The notes under the pieces were generated by a model. That model was not told the origin of the DNA and searched no databases. It saw only the letters and a program-made list of their open reading frames with translations. Below are positions 12,358 to 23,960 of a stretch of DNA of 64,000 nt, piece by piece (the first letter of the stretch is position 1; every line of letters begins with the position of its first letter). This DNA comes from Nageia nagi (Eukaryota > Pinophyta): contig JBITNC010000001.1 of the NCBI GenBank assembly GCA_050084985.1, positions 121,768,001 through 121,832,000 on the forward strand. Direction: 5' to 3'. A program made the translations under genes and the position numbers.

Positions 12358-12768
12358 TGTTATGATCCTACAAATATGAAAAGGTAAATATTGTAGAAAT
12401 GTAATGAATATCGATCTGAAATAGGAAAATGAAAACTAATCTAGTGGAAATAATAGAGCATGCACTAATAAATAAAACATGAAATAGCAACAATAAGCAG
12501 ATAAGGATAGGATTTTATTGAATAGTAATAGAATCATAGGCCGATTTGAGGGGGATACCTCCTTACAAATCCAAAAGTGAAAAATAATGTTCAAGATTCC
12601 TTTCTCACACACTTCTACCTATTTATAATGTACCAACCCTAACCCTAATAGTAGTGTAAAATTAGGCCCCACCCTTACAATCACAATATTATGGTTTACA
12701 ATATAGGCTAACAATTTTATTAAAATACTAATAATAACACTAAAATGTTAGGATGTGGGATGCTAACA
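12358..12768 (-). repeat. 3' LTR of the chromovirus (left copy)
   Basis: Direct repeat of 16675-17084. On the coding strand it runs TGTTAGCATCCC ... GGATCATAACA, with short inverted ends TGTTA/TAACA. It contains a TATA box (12620-12627, TATAAATA on minus) with AACCCTAACCCTAA (12635-12648) just upstream. Confidence 0.92.
12620..12648 (-). promoter_or_regulatory. LTR promoter core: TATA box with upstream telobox-like motif
   Basis: On the minus strand TTAGGGTTAGGGTT (12648-12635) precedes TATAAATA (12627-12620) by seven bases. The same pair occurs in the other LTR at 16937-16965. Telo-box motifs are known elements in plant promoters near TATA boxes; their use here is inferred. Confidence 0.6.
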
Positions 12769-12781
12769 TTCCACCCCTCTT
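12769..12781 (-). other. Polypurine tract of the chromovirus
   Basis: AAGAGGGGTGGAA on the minus strand immediately abuts the TG start of the 3' LTR, the position and composition of the plus-strand primer of LTR elements. Confidence 0.85.
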
Positions 12782-13130
12782 GGGATGAAGCTTTGTCCTT
12801 AAAGTTTGAAGTGTGGAAACTATTGCTGTAGCTGATAAAGTATTTCCCATGTTGCATATTCTAGTGCCATGCCTTGCCACTACATAAGGACTTTTGTGAT
12901 TGAATGATTATGAAGCTACCATGAATGTTGATCCAAAACTAATTTAGGTATAATTACCATTGATCCATTCTCTACCAACTCAAGTAATTATGTCTAAACT
13001 TGAACCTTCAATCCAACCACTTTCTTGAGATAAGAGAAATGAAACATTGGGTGAATCTTGGAAGAAGTAGGAAGCTTTAGTTTGTATGTAGCTGGGCCAA
13101 TGCACTGTAACACCTTATAGGGACCATAAA
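12782..13130 (-). pseudogene. Integrase C-terminus and chromodomain-like tail of the chromovirus
   Basis: Minus-strand reading from about 13130 gives [19 protein letters not shown] then [20 protein letters not shown], the usual GPY/F module and 'IHP-FH-S-LKK' motif of plant chromoviruses. After a shift it gives VLMxWQGMALEYATWE near 12860-12900, which matches the chromodomain consensus 'VLV-W-G ... ATWE'. Chromodomains guide integration to particular chromatin. Stops and shifts make it non-functional. Confidence 0.7.
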
Positions 13131-13559
13131 CCTTTGGGGCCAATTTTTAAGGGCCTTTTATTTTTAAGTATTTTTGGCAATAAGGTTGCAACCTCAGAAA
13201 GACCATTTCATCTACCTGGAATACCCTTTCCACATGTTGCTAATCAGCCTATTGTTTCATATGGTGTTGAGATATCTAAAGGTTATCCTTGAAAAAATAA
13301 ATAATATTATATTTAGTAACTAAATATAAGTCAAATTCCTAACTTTACTAGTGCCTGCAACATAAAAGATGACTATTGGTGGAGCTTGACCATACACTAC
13401 TTCATAGGGGGTCATCTTGCTAATAGAATGATAAGATGTATTATACCACCACTCAACTAAGGGAAGCTATCATACTAATGCATAGGTTGTGCTGAAGCAA
13501 AATAAGGTAAAAATATTTCCAAACATTTGTTGATAATTTCAATCCAACCATTAGTTTGT

Positions 13560-14060
13560 GGGTGATATGCTAAGCTCATGTTTAGTTGGGTACCTTGCAA
13601 CTTAAAAAGCTCTTACCAAAAATAGCTTGTAAAAGTGGGATCACAATCATTAACAATCATCTTTGGCATGCCATGAAGTTTAAAAATTGTATCCAAGAAT
13701 AATTGTGCCACTTTGATTACCTTGTAGGGATGAGCTAATGAACCAAAATGGGCATATTTGGATAATTGATCAACCACCACTAGAATAACTGATTTACCAT
13801 TGGATTTAGGAAGGCCTTTAATGAAATCCATTGAGACATTGATCCATGTATGAGTAGGTATGGGAAGAGGTTGAAGAAGTCCCAAAGTAGCCACTATCTC
13901 ACCCTTTTATCATTAACACACATCATAAGCTACCACAAATTGCTTGATATCCAATTTCATACCTACCCAATAAAATGACCATGCCAGTCGCTTATAAGTT
14001 TTCAAAATTTTTGTCATGTCCTGATGTAGGTGTGGAATGCAATTCAGAAAGTATTTTTGA
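13560..14060 (-). pseudogene. Chromovirus integrase core and zinc-finger region
   Basis: A 93-codon open piece (13894-13613) contains SMDFIKGLPKSNGKSVILVV, DQLSKYAHF and FKLHGMPKMIVNDCDPTFTS. These are the first catalytic Asp (MDF) and the second (DCDP, normally SDRDP). Upstream, SELHSTPTSGHD is the His end of the zinc finger. The downstream stretch from 13610 to 13130 is frameshifted and the Glu helix is only faintly readable (STTYALVxLPLVEWWYNTSY). Confidence 0.85.
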
Positions 14061-14329
14061 TTTACATTTTGAAGGAGATGATAACAAAATTTGACCTTTA
14101 AATCTCAAAATACCATCATGCCATGTGTGGTGTGGTTTACTAATGGGGTCTTGAGTGATTTGTTTTAACAATCCTTGGGTGGAGCTATCCTTTACCCACT
14201 CTTGTTTAACTTTATCTAAATATTAAGGAATAGGATATGAAAGAGCTTGTAGTGCTACTTGATATTCAAATTTTTTGGTAGAGCATTGACAATCATATTC
14301 TCTTTACCTTTACAATATTACTATCTCAT

Positions 14330-14720
14330 AATCATACTCCAGTAGTTTGGTCACCAATTTTTGTTACTCAAGCATGGAAATGTGTTGGCTCAATGATTAA
14401 TTTCAAAATATGATGATTTGTGAGGATTATGAAATGATGACCAATGATATATGGTCTCTAGTGCTAAACTACATGAATGATGGAAACCATTTCTTTTTCA
14501 TAAGTGGATTTACCCAAATTTTTATGAAAGAGTGCTCTACTAGTGAACACCAAGGGACACCCTCCTACATTAATACTACCTTGATTACTACTCCACAAGC
14601 ATCACTTTCTATCACAAAGGTTTTAGAAAAATTTGGCATTACTAATATTGGGGTGGTACACATTGCCTCCTTGAGCTTAAGGAAAGCTACTTTAGCTTGA
14701 AGGGGACCATTAGAATGCAT
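14330..14720 (-). pseudogene. Chromovirus RNase H domain
   Basis: Minus-strand fragments SRALFHKNLGKSTYEKEM, VSIIHVVQHxRPYIIGHHF and ILTNHHILKLI match the RT-linked RNase H of Ty3 elements ('SR-L ... YEKE-LAI--AV--WR-YL-G--F-I-TDH--L'). The TDH Asp is changed to Asn. Several TAG stops interrupt it. Confidence 0.75.
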
Positions 14721-14739
14721 TATTTTTTAACAACATGGT

Positions 14740-15480
14740 TAGAGGTGTTGTAATCTTACCATAATCCTTCACAAATTTCCTATAATATCCTATCAACACC
14801 AAGAATCCTTGGAGATTTTTCAAAGGTGTAAGAATAGACCAATTTTGCATGTTAGTAATCTTTTATGGATCCACCTTAACTCCCTATTTAGATATAATAT
14901 GGCCTAAGTTATAAATTTCCTTCTTGTTAAATGTACATTTTGATGTTTTTGCATATATCTAGTGTTCCTTCAAACTTTGTAAGGTTTGGTCAACAAGTGT
15001 CACATTATCTTGCCATTTCTTACTATAGATCAAGATATTATCAAAGAAAACTAAAATGAACTTCCTAAGGAATGGATGAAACACCTAATTCACTTAAACT
15101 TTGAAATGTGGATGGAGCATTTGTGAGGAAAAAAGGCATGAAAAAGAACTCATAATGGACCTCATGGGTGTGAAATGTAGTTTTTGGTATATCCTCCTCC
15201 TTGAGGTGGATTTGGTGATACCTAGATCGTAAGTCAAACTTGGAAAAATATCTTGCCCCATGCATTTCATCCAATAATTCAGCAATGATCAGTATGGGAA
15301 GTTTGTCCTTGATGGTAATTTTGTTAAGGGCCCTAAAATCCACACACATACACCATGAACCATCTTTCTTATGAACCAATATAATTGGAGAAGAATATGG
15401 GCTTATGCTAGGTTGGATTACTCTTCCATCCAATAATTCCTTAAATAATTTTTCAATTTCATTTTTTTTGTAAACAAGGA
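14740..15480 (-). pseudogene. Chromovirus reverse transcriptase
   Basis: The 122-codon open piece (15433-15065) reads GRVIQPSISPYSSPIILVHK, KDGSWCMCVDFRALNKITIK, then ARYFSKFDLRSRYHQI: the fingers and first catalytic Asp (KFDL). After a shift, ILVFFDNILIYSKKW at about 15060-15015 is the YxDD region with the second YxDD Asp changed to Asn (FFDN for YFDD). The thumb continues (GHIISKxGVKVDP, NLQGFLVLIGYYRKFV) to about 14740. Confidence 0.9.
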
Positions 15481-15826
15481 TATTGATAAGGATGAATGTT
15501 TGGTGGGTGACTTCCCAACATCAACTAGATAGCATGATCATGTGATCACTAGGGTGGTAAGCCCATTGGTTCCTCAAAGGCACTTGCATGTTTACTTAAG
15601 ATGGGTTGTAGATTCTTAGGCTCTATGACTTCAAATTCAGTGATTGATAAAGAGTATAACTATGCCATCATCCCCTTTCTAATTTTTCATAGAATCTTTT
15701 CCATGTTATGTGAGCTCACAATTTGTAGAGGTCCACCCTGTAATCCCCTAAGAGTACCCTCTTGTTTGTCTATCTTGAAGGTCATCTATAACTCTACAAA
15801 ATTCCATTGCATGATGCCCAAAGTCC

Positions 15827-16330
15827 TCAGCCATTGTACCCCAACACTATATCACATCCCCCAAGTGGTAAAGTGTACATGTTGCTTTTCAAAGTATAGT
15901 GGTCCATGCTCAATTTGAAATTTTGACATGTTCCTTTACATGCTATTTTTCCTCCATTACCAACCATAACCTCAAAATTATTTGTAGGGTGGATGTAACA
16001 ATTAGCAACCTTAGCCACCAGTGGATCAATAAAATTATGAGTACTTCCTGAATCCAACAATATTATGAGAGGGTGCTTTTTAAAAAACCCTTTAACCTTC
16101 ATAGTTTGAGGGGTAGTAATTACTACCAATGCACTGTAAGATATAACTAGGGCCTCTTCATATAGAATTTTTTTTGTAGCCTCTTCAAGTGCACTCTCAT
16201 ATTCCTCCTCACTAGGAGCATTAGCATTAAGCAAATATAACTTTTTTTGAGTACAATGATGACCATGAATAAATTTCTCATCATAATTAAGCACAAACCT
16301 TTCTTTCAATGCTCTTCCATTTCCTCCCAT
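15827..16330 (-). pseudogene. Chromovirus gag zinc knuckle remnant and aspartic protease
   Basis: This 167-codon open piece is the best preserved part of the element. Near its start NYDEKFIHGHHC is a zinc knuckle that has lost its first Cys (family: C-x-C/Y-CDEKF-PGH-C). About 85 residues on, IILLDSGSTHNFIDPLVA holds the aspartic-protease active site (DSG) with the usual plant 'LLDSGSTHNFI' context. VMVGNGGKIACKG follows, and LPLGGCDIVLGYNG is the flap-to-C-terminal 'LPL-G-D-VLG' motif. The family normally has VLGVxWL next, but the frame breaks. Confidence 0.88.
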
Positions 16331-16398
16331 GTCAATTCTTAGTTTGCATTATGCAATTTGGTGGTGGGGCACTTGTGTTATTAGAGGAATGGGAAATA

Positions 16399-16600
16399 TT
16401 ATGTGTTTTTGTGAATGGGGGTCTTACATTTTATAATGAGCACTAGCTTTATTTTAGCAAGCTTTGCCAAAGCAATAGCATCCATCATAGTTTTGGGATT
16501 AAACATTTTGACCTTTGGTTTAATTTTTTCCTTTAATCCACTAATAAAAAAACTTGTGAAAAATGCATTATCCAACCCCTCTGTGTGATTTGTCAATTTT
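16399..16600 (-). pseudogene. C-terminal end of chromovirus gag
   Basis: FFTSFFISGLKEKIKPKVKM followed by MMDAIALAKLAKIK matches the end of the gag domain ('F-SGLK-EI---V---P-T---A--LA---E'). The N-terminal two-thirds of gag is missing: only about 65 bp separate this piece from the primer-binding site, so an internal deletion is inferred. Confidence 0.75.
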
Positions 16601-16660
16601 TAGCTTAGACCTCTAAGAATTTGTTTTTTGGTTTTCTTGTATAGAATGGCCCTAGAAGGA

Positions 16661-16672
16661 GCTTTGATACTA
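16661..16672 (-). other. Primer-binding site of the chromovirus
   Basis: Minus strand TAGTATCAAAGC lies two bases inside the 5' LTR and matches TGGTATCAGAGC, the initiator-methionine tRNA site of plant elements, with two G-to-A changes. Confidence 0.85.
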
Positions 16673-16674
16673 GA

Positions 16675-17084
16675 TGTTATGATGCTACAAATATGAAAAG
16701 GGAATATTGTAGAAATGTAATGAATATCAATTTGAAATAGGAAAATGACAACTAATCTACTGGAAATAATAGGGCATGTGTTGATAAATAGAACATGAAA
16801 TAGCAACAATAAGCTAATAAGGATAGGATTTTACTGAATAGTAACAAAATCATAGGCCACTTCAAGGGGGCTACCTCCTTACAACTCCAAAAGTGAAAAA
16901 TAATGTTCAAGATGCCTTTCTTCATACACTTCTACCTATTTATAATGTACTAACCCTAACCCTAATAGTAATGAAAACTTAGGCCCTACCCTTACAATCA
17001 AAATATTACAGTTGCAATATAGGTTGGCAATTTAATTAAAATACTAATACTAACACTAAAATATTAGGATGTGGGATCCTAAAA
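16675..17084 (-). repeat. 5' LTR of the chromovirus (right copy)
   Basis: Direct repeat of 12358-12768 with the same TATA (16937-16944) and telobox-like motif (16952-16965). The outer terminus is eroded (AAAA for AACA) but is followed at once by the TCATT target duplication. Confidence 0.92.
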
Positions 17085-18240
17085 TCATTTAAGCTCTACA
17101 TGAATGATTGGTATTATACATACTCATACATCATCATGTTTAGCTTAGTCTTTCTTTTTTGCAAGCATTGTATATCTACATGCTATGATTTTATGCTTAG
17201 TAGGTTTGTGAACCTATGATCATTTACCCTTCATCTACTAGGGTAAAGTAGAAGTCATTTATTTTCATTAGACATAATTATGATTTTAGTTCAACATGAA
17301 GGATTGGTAATAAATACATTCTAACATCACCATGTTCAACATTATCATTTAAGATCAACATGAATGATTAGCAATCAACATACTCATACGTTGTCATGTT
17401 CAACTTAGTCATCTTTATACAAGCATCATATGCATGCTTGTTACAAATATGCTCAATCATTTCCCCTTTAACCATTGGGGCAAAGTAGAAGATATTTTCT
17501 TTAGTCATATCATTAGACATTGAATTTTTAAAATTCTCTTTAAAATGTAATTTTATTTTTAACATTATACTTTTATATATTTATTTATTTACCTTGTTTG
17601 GTTGTGTATTATTTGAGTTGAATCCTTATGTCTGTGCTTCATTTCATGGTCTATGTTTGATGTCCATTTTTTCAAAATCTTAAAGGATACCTAATGATGG
17701 CCTCATGCTATCTTATCAAGAGAATGCATGGCCTATCATTGGAAATCCTTTAAGATATACTTTATGAATCATTTATCCCATACATGAGTTGTGTAGTTTT
17801 GCATAACATAAGACATATGGAATCTTTTTATTAGCAAATATTTCTTTTTCCCTATCAAGGTTATTTGAATGATTTGTTAGATGTTCAAATGATTGGTTAG
17901 TTAGAGTAATTAAAATGATTCATCAATTATTTAGACAATTTTGTTGGTCTATTTCACACCTTGTAAACCTTTGGTTATGATCATTATTTCCTACTCCATT
18001 TAGTCAAATGGGTTAGGCATATTTTCTTATCATCTATCACACCTTCTTTCTTCATGCATCATTTATATTTTTTGTACAAGCATCATATGCCTATGTGCTA
18101 TGTATACACTCAATCATTTACCATTTATCTACTAGGGTAAACTAAATATCATGTGTCATTTATCATTTTTATGTGAGCATCAGCTATATGATTGATAGGG
18201 CTATGTACCTATAGTCATGTTCCCTTCATCTCCTAGGGAA
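17085..18240. repeat. Target-side repeat array right of the chromovirus
   Basis: Blocks repeat several times: CAACATGAAnGATTGGnAAT at about 17292 and 17353 and, diverged, at 17098. CTACTAGGGTAAAGTAGAAG at 17235 has variants at 17470-17490, 18130 and 18228. AAGCATCATATGC occurs at 17421 and 18078. Palindromic 20-bp units recur at 17859 and 17879. The TAGGGnAAA-GTAGAA word also occurs in the array at 26.8-27.2 kb, so both are parts of one dispersed repeat family. The minus ORF at 17368-17565 falls inside these repeats and is not considered a gene. Confidence 0.6.
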
Positions 18241-18440
18241 AAGTAGAGGTCATTATCTTTTATAATTTATCATTTTTATCTTTTATTATTATTCTTTCTT
18301 ATCATTTATCATGTGTCATTTTTATCATTGATCATTTTCATCACTTATCATTTTATCATTTATCATTTGTCATTGTTGTCATTCGTTACTTTTATCATTT
18401 ATCATGTTAATCTTTTATCATTTATTTTTGCCATGTCATT
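18241..18440. repeat. Low-complexity TTTATCAT tract
   Basis: Irregular tandem copies of TTATCATT/TTTATCAT fill this stretch; no other content is visible. Confidence 0.8.
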
Positions 18441-21090
18441 AAACATTATGTTTTATTTCATTTTAAAAAAATAAATAAAATAAAATAAAAATAGAAATAT
18501 GTATATAACAAAAATATCTTTTTATTATTTTTTTTCTTTTACATCATGTGATGGTGAATTTTTACATTTGTTCATCTTCATTATTTTGATTATTGCTTGT
18601 TTTATCCTAATAAGCATCTGATCTAGTCTATGCTTGGTCCTATACCCTCTTCATTCTATGTTATGATTTTTTTCATCTGGAGTCTATTGCAACTAAAGGT
18701 TCTCCTCTATAGAATCCATAATTGTCTTGTTCACTTCCAAGGATGTTCTTGTATACATTGGCTCTCCGCTTCCAACATGCTATGTTTCAATGAAAATTGC
18801 TATAGGTGTTTTAGAAGTTGCACTTTAGCTTCCTTTCTATCTCTTAATATTGCTCAATTATCACCTTCTTCTCTGTAGTTAGTTTATCTTGCTTAGGCAT
18901 GAGCTCTTTCCAAGACTACATGCACATTATGTTCTATCTCCATAGCATGTCACATTTATGCATCAGTATCTCTACTTCTCTCTTAGCTTTGACCAATTCT
19001 TAGTGCAAGTAGATATTCTATACTTCTATCCATCCTTACATCTCTTCAATTGTATTCATAAGAGTACCTACTATGTGTTCAACCTTTTCTTTTTTGCTGT
19101 AATGCATCCACTATTTATCATCAACCATAGCCCTAATTTTTGACTTATTTATTTTTTGTAACACTCAAATGATTTAGGAATGAACAAAGTGATCCAAATG
19201 AGTTTGATATGTTGCTAGCAACCTCAACACTCACATGGCAAGATTAGCCAAGAACCTAGCAAAAACCAACCTTGATAAATGTTTTTGGTGTTCACTTTTC
19301 AACACTCACCTTATTGAAAAAACACCTCAAAATTAATATCACCATTCTTATTCCATGTCTTGTGTGCAATAGGATTTTTGATTATAGCATAGTGGTTTTC
19401 TAATTAGGGCCCATATCACCCAAGAAATCACACTTCCACTAATTTAGTTATCATCTCTTAATGATAACTCACCATATCATAGGAGTAGTTAACTTGTCCT
19501 ATGCAAGCTTCCTTATGAGTAGGTAGCATTGCCTATGGAACAATCATCATATCCCTATCTGCTAACTACAAGTGATATGAATACTAATTACCTTCACCTA
19601 GTAATAGTAGTTTCTCCAATTACTATCCCCACCTAACTCACCTATCAAGGAATATGAGTAATAACCTTCCCATAACTATCGGTTAGTCCCACCATGTGGT
19701 TTGACATCCCAATGCCCATAACTTGGGGAGCCATGGATATTAAACAAATCCTCAAGTGGTTGTTTAGTATAATATATTTTTAAATGTGTTGAAAAACCTA
19801 TGTCCTATTGATCATATACTAATATTTTTAAATAGTGAAGTGGGTATAAGACATGTTCTAAGGTTTAACACCATTCATCCATACCCATGAGGAGTACCTC
19901 AAAAGTATTAGTTATGGATTATGTAGGAAGACACATATTTTCTTGTTTTATCCCATACACATTGTATCACATATACAAATCCAATTTTTAAAAGATCTCT
20001 TGAATATAAAAAGTAACAAGTTGTTAGGGAGAATCTTTTCATTATTGCTACAAAAGTAATGTAATACTAAGTGGTCCTCATGCAAAGAATATTCCTTTTA
20101 TTTATTATCTAGAAATGTAGGTTTACTTGGTGAAGGTTATTCATTACATTTCTTGCATTCATCCAAAAAGAATCCTTAATGATTACATTTATCTCATGGG
20201 GTACCATTGATATCCACTTTGATTCTAAGGGTCCCTGAGATATGCCAAATGCTCACAAATTGTCATTTGGAACCTTAAATCTAGTTTAGGGTTAATTCTA
20301 AGTTGTTGGGATAATTTTGGATTTATCAAGATTGATAACCTAATTCACCTATGACTACTACCTAACAAGTATTAATTCTTACTCCCATTTATCAAAACAT
20401 AAAACTTAACGTGTAATAAGAGATAGCAAATTCATCTATATTTCATTTGTCATTTAGTATAATAGCAGAGATAAATACAACATAATCCTCATTAAGTATT
20501 TCTAAGTTAAAAATCAATTACAAGGGTCTAGATATACCTCATAACTACAACATATACAAAAATAACATAGCTTCCATAAACTTATTACAAGACATTAATA
20601 CATCATCATTTTCATCATCTTATAATACAAATGAAGTATAATATTGTTACTTAGTGAGTCATTATATGGCTCATTGTGGAAACACATCCATTGATCTTCA
20701 AACAACAATCATCAAGCATCTCTATCATTTTTCAACAATAATCATTGAACATTGATCCATTCCCTTAGAACTCAATGGTTGGATCGAGTACTAGGGAGGA
20801 GGAAGATCAGGACAACCCCATTATAACGTTGACCATTATGCAAGGAATTCTATTTCATGTATTTTTTTCTAATCTATGGGCCTTAGAAGGATTTTATTTC
20901 TTTTTGGACTACCTTATTTCCTTGGTCAAATATTTCATTATTCAATAATTTTTAATGTACCATTCTTTCATATACAAGCTTACTATTTTCCTATTACTCC
21001 TAGTTATTTTTTTCTAATTAATTAAATGCTTATAGTAAATTCATATATGATATTATCCACTTTCTAAAAATAGTTTAATTTTCTTATATG
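18441..21090. other. Noncoding, decayed repeat DNA
   Basis: No recognisable gene. At 18600-18900 the minus strand has moderately long frames with TAG stops and the plus strand an 82-codon frame, but neither resembles a known family. From 19.2 to 20.8 kb the DNA resembles untranslated/LTR sequence, with phrases such as CCATAACTTGGGGAG and GTACTAGGGAGGAGGAAGAT, and no partner copy in the window. Confidence 0.45.
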
Positions 21091-21093
21091 TCA

Positions 21094-21100
21094 TATATAT

Positions 21101-21141
<41 letters not shown>
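21094..21141. repeat. (TA)n microsatellite
   Basis: About 48 bp of almost perfect TA dinucleotides with one AA interruption. Confidence 0.95.
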
Positions 21142-21145
<4 letters not shown>

Positions 21146-23960
21146 ATGTATGTATGTATACATATTTATACTTTTGTTCATTTATATGGTCCAACATCAA
21201 CCAAACATATGAAAGGCTGATAATTAATATGGAGACATGATAGTTTCCAATCATGTATGCCAAGTGGGTTCTTGACAAGTAAGAAATGATGGTGATATAA
21301 TAAGATAAACTAATTTGTATGCTTATTGATTCCAAACCTTTGCATTTGAGAGGTAGCTCAGGAGTATACATAGTTTGAGAAGGTGACATAGAGAAACTAT
21401 GCTAAAACTATGAAAAATAGATGAATTTTAATAGTATATTGCACAATTTGGCAAATGAATGATATAGCTCATGGTGAAAAAAAAGGAAAATCTAACTCTA
21501 CCTAGTGAGTATACACATACTTTTAGTAGGAGATTAGACTCTACGATGAGAAGAGCTTAGCAAAGAGCATCTATTTCTTATACACAAGGAAAGCCATAAG
21601 TGCCTTACATTCTCATAAGTGCTATTAGAGATAGTTATTTTAATATTTAATATTAATCAATATTTTATTTAGTTCTAGTTTTCTTTCAACTAAATTTGAC
21701 CATTCTATGATGAATTCTTTACAGGGAAGAAGGACTATGTAAAAGAGCATCAGTTTCTAGCTTGAAACCTCATACTTCTCAATAAGCTTGTGAGATAATA
21801 GAGAGAAAGAGAGTAGGGCAAGGAGACTATATAGTTTTTCAAGATCATATAATGATCTAAGAATCATATGAACTCAAAGGCTTCCTTTGAGAAAGAAGGA
21901 TGTAATTTACAATCTTTGCTAGCATTGCATGTCATCATGGAAGCTTTAGAAGTTTGAAGGCCTACTAATAGCCACTTTGGAGTCTTTCCATCCAATGTGG
22001 AGGCCATGAATGCCTCAATATACAATTATGATAGATTAAATGCAAGGTACTCAAGCTTAGTTTCAAAATAGAAGGATTTTACAAGTGATTGGTCAAATTT
22101 GGTAACCTTTACCCACATTTTTCTAACGTAAGTCACTATGGATACTCTATGCCAAATATGGTGATGCCTTATAGAAGAAATAAACTAAATTTTGGGGTCA
22201 TATGAGGGTGATACAAAAATGCTTAATTTGAAAAATATTTTACAATATAGTAATTATGGACAAACAAACTTTCAAAGGATGGCTATCGTGAATCCATATT
22301 TTATTCTACCATTCATTAAAAGTAGTCTTTTGCAACAAAACTTTATATATGCTTGTAAATTAGTTAGAAATTACATATCATTGTAAAAATAGGATGCTAT
22401 ATTTAATACAAGAATTTACATGGATTAAAATAGAAATATAAAGAGCTTTTTTATGGGATTAAAAAGGAGGTAGGATAGCTTAATTACTTAGAGATGATTT
22501 ATATTCTTAGAAGTAACAATTATGTGACCAGTTCCATCAAAAAAGAAAATATCATAAAGTATTTTTGTACTTGTAATTTTCCACCCTTAGATATAAATGA
22601 AGAAAATATAATAATATCCCATCCTTTTACTTTTAAGAACAAGACATGCTACCAACCATTCACATGCAACATCTCAACCAATATGCCTCTTCAAAAGATA
22701 CAAGGCTTCTAAGATAATTAATCAAATGAAAGTTTATCAAATACAATTCATAAAATATATAAAATGAAATATTTTAGCTTAGGCATATAAAAAATGCAAA
22801 AAATGCACCTTGACTTGGAGAAGGAAGAGAGAGACTTCTTTTCTTCACATAATCCAAGCTTGAGAATAACCAAAATAAAATAAAATAGCAAGAGATAGAT
22901 AGGTAGTTTTTGTTGGTATTTTTCCAATTCTATACTCATTTATTTATATATAAAGGGGTTCAAATGTGTTCAAATGGATGTCTCCTCACACCCTTAATAA
23001 TTTTGAGTTAGGTTTGCTTAAAGTTGGAACTGATGGTAATGGCATTTGATACTTTGGAATCTTTTTCATTAGTTGACAATTTAGTGCAAACTCTTATCCA
23101 TGCCTAACACAAAAATACAAAACTAAGTAGGGTCATTTCTCTATTATTTTCCTAGCTATTAAATATCATGTCATACCATAAGGATACCTTAGTCTCTATG
23201 TAATAGTGTTTTTACTATTAGCCCTATGTGCCAATAATATGGACACTTATATCCAACTTTTACCCTATTAATTTTTTTTCTAACCTTATAATAATTTTCA
23301 AATTTAAATCAATATATATCCCCTTTTTCCTTCCATATCAAAATTTGAATTTCAAAAATACCAAACAAGGGAAAATACATCTTTACCTACAATGATAACT
23401 TCATCCTATAGAGTAAGGTTAATCCACACATTTTTGTAAACATATTTTCATTGAGAAATCAATAATCATAAAAATTATTCTACATGCATCTACATGATTT
23501 ATGATGGTCATAGGGTATGTTAGTGATTCAATGGTAATCATTTCCTCCTCTTCTCATTCCATTTCTATCACCAATTCATGTTTGGTCTATAGGGTCTTTG
23601 GGTTGCTTCTCCACTCTATGACCTATGTCAAAACATCTCAAAGTCAACATCAAATTATCACAAATGATACATATTCACATATCAAACTTGTCATTACCAT
23701 ATTATTATGCAAACATAATTCATTCAAATCCTTGATGGTACTCGATGTCAAATAGTGTCTTGAGATGGGTCATGATAGTTGCCTTCACTACTTGTGTACC
23801 CTTTGGCATCACTTATTCCTCTATGGATTTGGTTACATCATGATTCAATTAGATCCATGGTTAGTAAGTCTTTCCTCTACATTCCTTTCATGTTTTGTGT
23901 CCCATTTAAAAAGGCTATAATGAATAGGAAGGATCGCATAGTGTACCCACCATGAGTTCA
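21142..23960. other. No convincing gene; noncoding AT-rich DNA
   Basis: The short ORFs here have no family features. Around 22130-22180 one frame reads SLWILYAKYGDAL, which resembles the 'ALVDMYAKCGD' segment of a PPR protein, but the flanks do not support it well. From 22.4 to 23.5 kb nothing is recognisable. Confidence 0.4.

Larger units (their letters stand above)
12358..17084 (-). mobile_element. Complete-ended Ty3/gypsy chromovirus (Reina-like), nested insertion
   Basis: Two direct repeats of about 410 bp bound the element. Both begin TGTTATGATnCTAC. The left one ends GGGATGCTAACA and the right one has the eroded equivalent GGGATCCTAAAA. Both flanks carry the same five bases, TCATT (12353-12357 and 17085-17089), a target-site duplication. 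In minus orientation the order is 5' LTR, initiator-Met-type primer site, gag end, protease, RT, RNase H, integrase, chromodomain-like tail, polypurine tract, 3' LTR. The short size (4727 bp), short LTRs and C-terminal chromo region fit the Reina clade of plant chromoviruses. Only the last part of gag is present, about 65 bp from the primer site, so most of gag is deleted. LTRs differ at roughly one base in ten by my hand alignment, so the insertion is old. Confidence 0.92.

Noticed and set aside
12635-12648. AACCCTAACCCTAA as interstitial telomere
   Set aside because: Only two units and present in both LTRs, so it is part of the LTR.
14410-14700. 96-codon plus-strand ORF
   Set aside because: Shadow of the chromovirus RNase H on the minus strand.
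17368-17565. 65-codon minus-strand ORF
   Set aside because: Lies within the TCAT/AACATGAATGATTGG repeat array and decays between copies.
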